DNA of 64,000 nt from Marsupella aquatica (Eukaryota > Marchantiophyta): the NCBI GenBank assembly GCA_973895155.1, contig OZ316894.1:24738001-24802000 (forward strand), read 5' to 3'. Both the position numbers and the translations under genes were made by a program. The notes beneath the pieces are model-generated. The model was not told the DNA's origin and did no database searches. It saw only the letters and a list, made by a program, of their open reading frames with translations. Below, piece by piece: positions 47,286-57,211 of the stretch. Position 1 is the stretch's first letter; every line of letters begins with the position of its first letter.

Positions 47286-47930
47286 ATGAGCACGAATCTC
47301 GTTGAAACTACTGGACCTGATTGCGCTAAACTCACTATTGCAATGGTGTTACAAGACCCAGAATGGGTCAAAGCCATGCAATCTGAGACCAAGTCTCTTA
47401 TTGACATGGGGACATGGGATCTTGTCTACCTGCCCGCAGGACGCAGGGCACTTATTGCTAAATGGGTCTTTCGAGCCAAACCTGACTCAACTCGATTCAG
47501 ACTCAAAGCACGCCTAGTCGCCCGGGGCTTTGAACAAAAATTCGGCATTGACTACAACAAAACTTTTGCGCCCGTGGTCAAATGGTCCACACTACTGGCC
47601 ATTATTGCCCTCGCTGTTGCAAATGGCTGGGAATTACACCATATGGATGTCATCACCGCCTATCTCAACGGGACTCTCACTGAAGAAATGTACATGCAGC
47701 AACCACAAGGCTTTGAAATTCCTGGGAAAGAGACAATGGTATGCAGACTACGAAGGTCCCTCTATGGACTCAAGCAATCTCCTCGTGAATGGTACAGCGA
47801 GATTGACTCACACCTTCGAGACACAGGATGGACACCCAGCCCTTGCTGACCCCAATCTTTACTTCTGCCATTCTGAGGGCGCTATCATAATTCTCATGTT
47901 ATATGTTGACGACCTTTTGATTCGGTAGTG
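47286..47930 (+). pseudogene. Copia reverse transcriptase
   Basis: DPEWVKAMQSE, TWDLVYLPAG, KWVFRAKPDS, KARLVARGFEQKFGIDY, TFAPVVKWSTL, HHMDVITAYLNGTL (first catalytic Asp), MQQPQGFE and CRLRRSLYGLKQSPREWY. A frameshift near 47820 moves the catalytic LMLYVDDLLI motif into the next frame (47870-47926), which then ends in TAG. Confidence 0.92.
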
Positions 47931-47939
47931 ATCCACAGA

Positions 47940-48941
47940 AAATTGCCAATATCAAAATTCATTTGAAAAACAAATATCAAATGAGCAATCTTGGCTTAGC
48001 TCAAAAGTATCTTGGGATCAAATTTTTTCACACTCCCACCAGCCTTATGCTTCATCAAACATCCTACTACCAGGAATTAGTTAAAGAATTTGCCATCACC
48101 GACAGTGCATCTATTCCTCTGCTTGAAGGACATGATTTAACTTCTGACACTCATACTACTTCATTTGATCCCACTGCCTATCGTCACGCAGTCGGCAAAC
48201 TCATCTTCCTTACTCATACCAGGCCAGATATCTCTTATGCCGTAGGCATAGTAAGTCGGTATATGAGCTCTCCCCAAACCAAGCATTGGGAATCCGTTCA
48301 ACACATTCTTCGCTATCTACACGGCACTACAGATCACGGCCTCACTTTTCTCCGCTCCTCCACGTCTACCAACCTGCAAGGCTTCACCGATGTTGACTTC
48401 CTAGTCTGTACCGAAACCAGGTGCTCTCGTGGTGCTTATCTACTTCAACTCGCTAGCGGGCCCATCTCTTGGTCCAGCAAACTCCAAACAACAGTCTCTG
48501 ACAGCACTACCGAAGCTGAATACAAAGCGCTTTCTATAGGGGCAAAAGAAGCAGTTCACATCCGCCACCTCCTCACGGACCGAAATCAATCCTACCTACA
48601 CTCTCCAGGTACCCCTTGCCTCCTCTAACTCTGTCATTCATTCTGATCTAGCTCGCGCCTCCACACCTACCTTCGCCAATGTTCACCTCTACTGTGACAA
48701 CCAAGGCTCGATCAAATTAGCTAGAAATCCCGTCTTCCATGCTCGCACCAAACACATTGAAGGGAAGCACCACTTTATTTGGGAACGAGTGCTAGAGGGG
48801 GAAATCACCTTGTCCTACATCAATACAAACAAAAACCCAGCCGACATTCTCACAAAACCACTTCCACGACAGAAATTTGAGAAACACAGATCCTTTATTG
48901 GAGTAAAATCCATTTCTGACATACATCTCAGGTCTCCCTGA
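47940..48941 (+). pseudogene. Copia connection domain and RNase H
   Basis: After another frameshift, KIHLKNKYQMSNLGLAQKYL, YRHAVGKLIFLTHTRPDISY, SVQHILRYLHGTTDHGL, then the RNase H segments FTDVDFLVCTETRCS and STTEAEYKALSIGAKE. A further frameshift near 48600 separates the last part: VHLYCDNQGSIKLARNPVFH, ARTKHIEGKHHFIWE and NPADILTKPL. Stop at about 48941. Confidence 0.92.
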
Positions 48942-49477
48942 TACTATCATCTACTCTTTACTCCCTCAAAACCCTTCTACACCTTTTCGCCCCAGGAAAT
49001 ACTCTGCCTCTGCTAGCGTTCAAAAACCTTGGTGACAATTCTCGGGGTATCCGACCACCTCTTCATTTGCTTCTACCCAGGTAGTATATATCCCTGGCCT
49101 CAACCCACTGCTATAGCATAAAAACGACGTTTATACATCATCGGCATCCGTTGCTACTCTCTTCCACCGACTTCTCCTGGGAGAACCTGCATCTCCACTG
49201 GTACACTTGGCCGATGCACAACTGACCTCAACGGCACCATCGGCTGCATCATCTGGGGTGTCCCATCCGCCTTCAGCTTGCCAGTTTTCTCCCGAGCATC
49301 TTGCTCCCGTATCTATCGGGCCAATTTTCCACAACCTACATACAACAAGTGACAAATCTGCGCCAACACCCCAAAGGTGCCACTCACCAGCATTACCAGC
49401 CCCTTACGTATCGTCATCAACTTCATTCGACTGGTCCCTACTGCTCTTGGTTTTCTTCTTCCTTACTCGAGAGGGGG

Positions 49478-49709
49478 TGTTGCAACTATCTCGTAAGACG
49501 TCCTTTAGGACCGGCCCTACCATCACCAGATTCGGCGCCTCTCTCTACTTTATCTCTACCGCTATCTTAGCGGTCCATCTTAGGTCTCCCGGCTCTGCCG
49601 TCAATCCCCTGGGTCCCCTTCGGTCCCTCTCTCTGCTACTTAGAGTGGCACCTCTTGTTTAGTCTCTTGTAGCAAGATAGACCAATAGCTGCTACCACCA
49701 GTTCCAACA
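49478..49709 (+). repeat. 3' LTR of the copia element
   Basis: 232 bases, TGTTGCAACTATCTCGTAAG to GTTCCAACA, preceded by the polypurine tract. Followed by target duplication AATTA. Confidence 0.95.
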
Positions 49710-49714
49710 AATTA

Positions 49715-50340
49715 GGTCTGTCAAGTCACAATATTGACTGGCTTCTGAAAGTTGTGAAAAATCTAGTAGACAATATACTGTAGATACCAGAAGGGGAAGC
49801 ATGATTCCAATATTCAAGATACTTGACTATGAGGCTCACTGCAATATTAGATATTTGATGACAGTTCTTACTTTGTACTGGAAGTCCACATTGCTTAATG
49901 CTTTCCCTTGGAGACTCTGTCCCTTGTCTCTCGGAGACCCTTGTCTCGAGCTTGCCCTCGAGATTGGCTGTCGTCCTTAATAAGATCAGGTCCACATTCT
50001 TTAATGCTGTCGCTTGGAGATCCAGAGCCCAGAACATTACAGTACCCCTTGCCTCCAAACAGATTGTCAGCTCCAGTTAGAGGGCTATTGAATGTCACTG
50101 ATTCTCAGTTTCATACCCTCTACTCTATGTACTTTTTCTCACTGTGCTTAAATAATATTTAAGTTTACTCAACAACCTTGACAGTAATTGTAACAAAAGT
50201 GATATAGAGTCAGGTCAATTCTTCAAGTCATTGTTGGCTTCTGCAAATGCACTCGTGGAGCTTTAAGCTGCTGCTGGGTTAGAGACTGTTGTGGCTGAAT
50301 GTACTGGTAATCTTGGAGCAATGTGATGTGAGCGCTACAG
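49715..50340. other. Intergenic, no gene recognised
   Basis: Contains a ~105-base imperfect duplication around TCCACATT(G/C)(C/T)TTAATGCT(T/G)TC(C/G)CTTGGAGA (about 49886 and 49991). Confidence 0.5.
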
Positions 50341-50460
50341 TTAGTATAACTAGAGTGTGATTTCATATGAGGTGCAATTAGAGTGGCACCAAAATTAATG
50401 TGACTCACACTATTTCACGTGAGACAGTAAACATTAAGGGCTATGCAATTATAGTCTACC
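50341..50460. repeat. Dispersed repeat copy
   Basis: CAATTAGAGTGGCACCAAAATTAATGTGACTCACACTATTTCA then GTGAGACAGTAAAC and GGCTATGCAATTA; second copy at about 51268-51384, related short copy at 45776. Confidence 0.85.
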
Positions 50461-50668
50461 GTGTCTAAGTGGAGGCTCCCGGGATGACAACCCAAGCCTG
50501 CAGTTATCCACGTTATGTACTTCATCATAAGTGCATGTTGCACTTCTCCATAGGTGGCACTTTGCAATAAGTACATATGAAATTGCTTATTCCACTTTCA
50601 CAAATGTCTTGTCAGGTCATACCCATCTATTTCCCATACCCAGAATCCTTGTAGTGCAAGATTCAACT

Positions 50669-51002
50669 CTATTCATTAAAAGTGTATTTTATTTTGTTCA
50701 CCTTTAGGCCTCTAAATGTTCACTTTTTGGTCTCCAAATGTACACTTTTTAACCCCAAAAAGTACAATATAGTATATTACTCTACACCTAAATGATCAAT
50801 TGTAAACTTGAGGGTGCAAAAATGATCTTTACTAGAAGGAGTCTCATCCTAGTTCATTTACAAAGGATGAACATGGTGGTACATTTGATGGCAAGCATCT
50901 TTATTTTTTGTCCAATTGTACACTTTTTGAAAGCCAAATGTACACTTTTTGTTACCCAAATGTTCATAAATTGAATAATAATTCACTTTTAATGAATAGA
51001 TA
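50669..51002. mobile_element. Foldback/MITE-like element, ~334 bp
   Basis: Bounded by a 17-base inverted repeat, TCTATTCATTAAAAGTG on the left and CACTTTTAATGAATAGA on the right. Inside, CAAATGTACACTTTTTG-type motifs occur in both orientations. A target duplication is not clear. Confidence 0.7.
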
Positions 51003-51267
51003 GATTACAATGTGTAGTTGTATGCTGCACTTATCAATAAATGCTTCTAGCAAATGTGCTGCATTACTTGATTGATGCATTTATACTCTTATAGATGGAA
51101 ATGCCCTTATGTATTGGTAGTTTAGTGATAGGCAACCTGCATTTACAAACAGTGCATTTTTTAGTGCATTTACAAAGGAATTGGCTGTATTATTGAGGGA
51201 CTACAGAACCACCCTGCAGTTACCCACCGAATGCAGTTATACATACTGCACTTATCCATGAAAAACT

Positions 51268-51384
51268 GTAGTGTGACTAACACTAATTGCTATGGACAGC
51301 AATTAGAGTGACACCAAAATTAATGTGACTTGCACTATTTCAAGTGAGACAGTAAACTTTAATGGCTATGCAATTAAAGTGACT
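51268..51384. repeat. Dispersed repeat copy 2
   Basis: Close match of the copy at 50341-50460. Confidence 0.85.
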
Positions 51385-51524
51385 AAGAGGGATTGATATG
51401 GACAGAGTAGCTTAGCCATCACCTACAGTTAATTAGCTACCTACAGTTTAATTAGCTTCATGAGCTCTGTCAAGAAACTAAAGTGCTCTAGACAGGCCTA
51501 GTGGTTTTTCCCTGACAGTGCAGG

Positions 51525-51745
51525 TGAGTATGATAAATAGAGCCTTTTTCAAGGTGAGCATGATAGATTGAGTTGATAAATCGAGCCTTTTTCAAGGTGA
51601 GCATGATAGATTGAGTCTTGTCACAGTGAGCATGACAAACAGAGCCTTGTCAAGGTGAGCATGATAGGTACAGCCTTGTCATGATACTGTAGATAGAGCC
51701 TTGTCAAGGTGAGCATGATAGATAGAGCCTTGTTCCATTTGAGTA
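51525..51745. repeat. Minisatellite, ~30-45 bp unit
   Basis: AAGGTGAGCATGATAGAT(A/T)GAG(C/T)CTTGTC and variants with CCTTTTTC occur about six times. Confidence 0.9.
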
Positions 51746-53365
51746 TGCGTCACCCAACCAAAGCTGGCAAGCTGCACTGTGGGGATCATCATATACTATA
51801 ATTGGCTAAGTCTACTCTTCATGACCTGCCTGTTCGCGAAGTCATAAGGCTCTGGAAATGACAAATTTTGATACTTGAAACAATGTTTGCGAATAGGGAG
51901 GCTTATGGGGAGCCTGGTACACCAAGCCCTTCCACGTGCACAATTATGCACATATATTCAAAGTAGTATCCCTCACAAGGCAGGATTTGCCTGTAATTCT
52001 CAAATTGGCTCATGCCATTCTTCTGTGGTAAGCCCTTGCCACACAATTTAACCTGGCTTCTACATTCGTGATTTTTCACTCCTATCTTTTGGGTTTCATT
52101 CCCGGTTTCATTTACACTTTGATGCACTATATATTTGTAAAAAGTGATGTTTTACATGGGGTTTTACATAATACTGGTGGAGTTCTGAAAGAATATTCCA
52201 TAACCATATTAGTGTTCATCTGATACAGAAGGATGGAAGAGAACACATGTGAGAAATAGCCAAGGGGTCCGGTTAACAATATCTTGTAAATCCCGACAAG
52301 CAAATCACTTCACTAAACTGGCTCAACCAAAGGCGAAATGCAATAGGACAAAAGGTTCTACACCACAATGTTCCAAAGACCTTTCATGGCTATGATTGAA
52401 AGTGATAATATCCCATACAGTAGTGACAATACTATATGGATGTCTTGCTCATACAAGACTTGTCATGGTAAGTTACAAGGAACCAAACTATGTAATCAGT
52501 TTAAATTTGTTTTGATGGGGCCGGGAGTCCCAATGAATGGAAGGAGGGGCAAAAGACTGGAGTACATTCGTCGTGTAGGTGAGAAGGAGCAAGAGAAGAA
52601 AGCCTGATAAGAGAAAGAAGCCAAATGGGGGAACTGAACTGGCTAAAAGGAGGAGCCAGATATACAAAGAACAAAAATGCCAAACTGACAATATCCAAAC
52701 TGTTGGTACTTAACTCTAGTGCCTGGTTAGGTTAACCAGGAAGAACTAGGATTGTCATAGAGCACCTTGTGAGCTTGCCAGGCTATGGCGGATATACTAG
52801 TTTATGTATACTAGTGATTCTTTTCTTGCTTTGTGGACGTAGCCCAGACAGGGTGAAATTTGTATCTATGTGTCGGTGTCAATTTCTTGTTGTACACTCA
52901 TTCTTGGTGACATTGTATTGTGCAATATTTCCCAACACAAACAGCAAGAGACCCAAATGGGGAGAAAACAAGGGAAAACCCCAGGAAGACCACAAATCCA
53001 AAAATGCATGGGGGTTCCACACAAGACAAATGAACTAAAGCCATACCCAATTGTATATTGAAAATCCTGGTAAAGGTCAGGAGTGCCAACAGTTTACTGC
53101 AAAGTAACTTTCCACACAAGTCAAAGGAAGTAAAGCCCGAAGCAAAGCAGAACTCAAGAGTAAACTAAGAAGCTCATGGTAAAGTTCAGGAGTCCTAGTA
53201 GTTTCACAAAAGGAACTAAAGCCCTAGTACTCAACAGTAAACTGAAACAACTGTTAAGTACATTGCCAGTAAAGAGATGTTCAAATTTACAATACTGCCA
53301 AGGTTTTTGTACATATATAGTTCCCCTGGTTAGTTGCTAAACCTACCAGGCCCGTGATTGAAGGG
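51746..53365. other. Intergenic, no gene recognised
   Basis: Two ~110-base stretches near 53040 and 53170 share GGTAAAG(G/T)TCAGGAGTCC(T/C)A, a minor duplication. No gene signature. Confidence 0.4.
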
Positions 53366-53370
53366 GTTGG

Positions 53371-53645
53371 TCACAAAGGTTGAACAATGAGCAGTCTCCA
53401 ATTGAGAAATTCCAGCACGTCATGGTTTTTGGGGATAAGCTTGATTACCCCGGCTAGAGCCTTGGTGGTCATCAGTCTGTCTCCCCGGAATGCATGGACC
53501 ATCGCAGAGCAGTTCGGGGCCATAAATTCCCAGCCCTTGATTAGCACCTCAATTGTAAATCCATCAACCACATACCCTTTTCTATCTGTCCCCCTAAGGT
53601 ATCCTTGGTGTCCATCCCGGCCAAAGAATCAAAATGTCTTTTTTT
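53371..53645 (-). pseudogene. LINE (non-LTR) reverse transcriptase fragment
   Basis: On the minus strand: KGYVVDGFTIEVLIKGWEFM, then AGVIKLIPKNHDVLEFLNWR. In plant LINE reverse transcriptases this order, PGxDGxxxE then GVIxLLPKxxxxxxxxNWRP, forms the start of the polymerase domain. The piece is cut off shortly after NWR and no catalytic DD motif is present. Confidence 0.6.
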
Positions 53646-54205
53646 AATCTTTTTTATTCCTCCCCATCCTTTGAAACGGGCTTTGAAATACCCTTAATCC
53701 TCTATCCCTGCCCACCCTCAAAGAAATAAAACAATCTAAAAGAGATAGTCCATATGTTTTGTGCTTATCCTTTTTCCTAGACAAAAAGAAAGAAGAAAGA
53801 ATAGAAACGCAAAAAGGTCTCTTAAAAGATGCAATTCTTTAGCCCCTTTAAGAGTCTTTCCTTGTCCAGGTGACCCATTTCACCCAAAGGGAAATAAATA
53901 AATAAATTGAATGCTCCCAAGGTGAGAGAATAAAGTACATTCATTGATGAAGGGGCATTCAATGTACTGTCATTTGTCTTCAGTACTGTCTGCAACATAC
54001 TCTAACAAATGAAAGAGCGTTAGAGACACTTTAAGTATGTCGTTACCAAGTTCTTGTGACTAAAGTATGTATGCAGAGAAAAAGCTTTGGAGGCGTTTTC
54101 AAGGCCCCCATGACATAACTGAAGTGAAAGTTCAGTCAATCATCCATATGAGAAACCGTGGCTTATTTGTAAATACAAAAAAAAACTGTGACAGTATTGT
54201 CAATT
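53646..54205. other. Intergenic, no gene recognised
   Basis: AT-rich, no repeat boundary seen. Confidence 0.35.
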
Positions 54206-54206
54206 C

Positions 54207-54330
54207 AAATATTTTCAGCGACAAAGTACTTAAAAGTTGTAAAAAATGAAATCCTTGTATAGCTCTTGACAAATATTTTCAGTGACAAAGTACTTAAAAG
54301 TTGTAAAAAATGAAATCCTTGTATAGCTCA
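54207..54330. repeat. 63-bp perfect-to-near-perfect tandem duplication
   Basis: AATATTTTCAG(C/T)GACAAAGTACTTAAAAGTTGT plus AAAAAATGAAATCCTTGTAT and AGCTC at about 54208 and 54271; one substitution. Confidence 0.95.
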
Positions 54331-56215
54331 GGAGTAACATGAGAGAATAGAGAGGCAAGGAAAGCCCCCTTAGATGAACAAGGCTAGAAAGCACAGGAAA
54401 GAAGGAAGTGATGACAACTACCACCAAGATATCAGTCAAGTTATAGAAAAAGAGGAAGAATGGGAAAAGAATAGGAAAACAATGAGCTATAGTCTCCCCC
54501 AAGCGGGAAATATAAAACAGAGCTACAGTCAGTATGATATAACTATTATGGAAACAAAAGACCAAAATGATGCTATAATTATTGTTCAAACATTGAGCTA
54601 TAAGAGTAAATAGGATCCCCATCCCAAATAGGTTCCTACTTTTACATGAGGTCTCTTGAGCTACAAATCTACAAAGGATCCCTGTCCCAAATGCTTGTTT
54701 CCATAGGACTCCTAATTTCATGTGAGATCTATAGAAATATATGTTTTAGCCAGGGATAGCATGGATTTAGAGACAATATGTTAAACTTTATGCAATGGGA
54801 ACTTGAAAATTTTGTCCAGAGTTCAAAGGTTGGATGGAGATCCCTCTCAACTATTGACTCTCCACAAATTTCTTAATTAAAAAACTGGTCCAATACAAAA
54901 TTTCTTCTGATGAAATTTCCCCTTTGACAGTTGACTGTGTTTAACTGTGCCCAGTGAAGTGACTATGGCTGACCTGCAATTGCAAGCTTCCATCCCAGTT
55001 GTCACTTGAATTCATGCAGTTGATGCCTTGATGGGCTTCATGGGAGCATCAAACCGTGTGACAACATGAACCGAAAGAGGGAATGTGAAAGTAGGAACAG
55101 AAAGAGGGAATGCAAATGGCACAAGATGAATATTTACTAAGGGCCAAACAAGCAAAGTACTTTGAGGTGCAATCAAAAGAGGTCAACAGAATACAAAGAA
55201 AGTGGCCAAATGCAAACCCCAAAAACCTAAAAAGAGGAAAAGTCAAGAGATAAAATTTACCAGTACAATAGTTTGATGACTTAATGATTCATATGAGAGT
55301 GGAACTAAGTCTGGAAGGGGGACCTTAATGTCCACTAAGGGAGCAAGCCTCTTGTGAGACAAACTAGTATTCACTGCTAGAGATCTACAGTGGGTCATCA
55401 AACTTGAGACCCTTCTAATGGGAGGATAAGTCCCTATCTTTGGCTTTCCCTGGCCCACCTTGTTTGTTGGTAGTCTGTATGAGTTTGGAAGTTTTCCCAG
55501 ATTTTGTCGCTTGGCTGCTGGTTCCTCTTCTTTGCAATGTGTGCACGACTTGTTAGTTGATGATAATATGGCTTTGCAAGTTTTAAAGAGGGGATGACAA
55601 AAGAGGAAAGAGTTAAAGGATGAAAAGAAAAGGAGTCCCCTTCAGTCCCCCTCCCCTCCATCTCAAAGGGAAGTAAAAAAATTGATTTGATGTGAAAATG
55701 TGAAAAGAACGAGGGAATGTTGGATGTCAAGTCAGGTGTTAATGAGATTTCTTCTCGGCATTATTTGAGGAAAAACTACAGCAGGGAGACTGAAAATGGG
55801 TCTCTGATGGACCACAGTTTGTAAACAGGCAACTAGAATGTATCTAACAACTTTTGAGGCCCTGAAAAGTTTTTCTGGGACTTAATTATATAGTACACCT
55901 ACAAAAAAAACAGAAGGCATCTAACTGGGAGACAAGATCTTAGAGACATGTGAGGGCCCAATAAAGGGAGAGGAACCCCAAGATCCACAAACCTGTGACA
56001 GTTGATTCATGACTCGAACCAATGGAAGCAGTTATTATAATTCTATCCAAAGGACACTATCAACACTCTTAGAATGCTAGAGCAGAAGGATTCAGCAATT
56101 CATTTTCTTTTCTTATTGTTTAATTTTACACAACCTTCTCCAGTAGCTGTGAACTTGCTCTAACCTGAAGTTGAACAAGCTGGTTAGTTTTACTCCCTTT
56201 TCGGTCACACAGTTG
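54331..56215. other. Intergenic, no gene recognised
   Basis: AT-rich with short unconvincing frames on both strands. Confidence 0.4.
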
Positions 56216-56219
56216 CAGG

Positions 56220-56345
56220 CTAGAAATTTCCGCCCATTCCTCCTTTATTAATGTAATTATTACTGTCTGGCAAAGGTTACTGGATTTCTGCCCATGCCTC
56301 CTTTATATTATGTAATTACTGTCTGGCAAAGGTTACTGGTCACAA
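56220..56345. repeat. ~64-bp tandem duplication
   Basis: TTTC(C/T)GCCCAT(T/G)CCTCCTTTAT and GTAATTA(TTA)CTGTCTGGCA and AAGGTTACTGG in two copies. Confidence 0.9.
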
Positions 56346-57211
56346 GTTTCCGGGCAAGAGGTCATGAAAATAACAAGTACTTCCAAAAATGCTTACACGC
56401 TGGTAGCCTATATTAGATACAGAAATGATGTCATTTGGAGACATCCTGCTGCAGATTGGTGTCTTCAAACCCCTTCACCATTACAATACAAACTGGGTTT
56501 CCCAACTTGTTATACTACTTATTTAAAATCTTTAATAAACTGGGTTTTTCCAGCCAATGCCATCTACAGTATTTATAGCCTCTTCTGGTGGGGCAAGGTA
56601 CCCCTAGTTTAGGGGGCAAACAGACCATCCCTCATGCCCAATCTCCACTCCCCATGTGGCCCCCTTATTGTGACACCACAACAACCCCAAGCGTTTTTCC
56701 GTATACTGCGGCCGTGCAAGAAAAATAATAAATCGAACTTCAAAGTTCTTTAGATTTCCACCCACCCTCCGATCAAATAAACGAAAGGCCCAGATCAGGC
56801 AGACGTTTCCTTTCAGCGAAACAAATGAAAATGTAGGAGTTTATCGGGACAAGAAGGCTTCAAGATCGACGCCTCCGGAGACGCGCGGGGGGTCCGTGGG
56901 AAGATCGAGGACGCCCAATGATATCGAGGTAAAGATTCGCGAATACTCTGGCTCATTCGCTCTCTTCCGTGCGCCTAAACAAATTTTCTTCGAGCAAATA
57001 AATCAATCGAATGAATGTATGAATGACAGAATGAATGTGTAGGACGAATCTCACGAGCGTTGTGGTCGATCGAATACTGCGACGAGCAGAGTAGTGGCCC
57101 TTGAATCGCTCGAATCTGTGTGAGGCGCAGTAGCGAATCGATCCGTGAAACTCGGATTCACGGTTTAGCATTTGCAGCGCCTCATTTGGTGATCGATTTC
57201 TTAATTATCGA
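56346..57211. other. Upstream flank of PPOX2
   Basis: Non-coding; the last ~450 bases are GC-richer with many CGA trinucleotides, consistent with a promoter and leader. Confidence 0.45.

Larger units (their letters stand above)
45898..49709 (+). mobile_element. Ty1/copia LTR retrotransposon, truncated at the 5' side
   Basis: Complete ends: LTRs at 45898-46108 and 49478-49709, each starting TGTTGCAACTATC and ending in TTCCA(A/T)CA, with the 5-bp target duplication AATTA at 45893-45897 and 49710-49714. Total 3.8 kb. Domain order integrase, reverse transcriptase, RNase H identifies the copia superfamily. The gag gene, protease, primer binding site and most of the GAG-pre-integrase domain are absent: the 5' LTR joins directly to the HLVTGLP-type zinc region. 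A polypurine tract (CGAGAGGGGG) precedes the 3' LTR. Stops and frameshifts make it non-autonomous. Confidence 0.95.

Noticed and set aside
49207-49662. 151-codon frame overlapping the 3' LTR
   Set aside because: It lies in the non-coding 3' region of the copia element and runs into the LTR; no retroelement protein is expected there.
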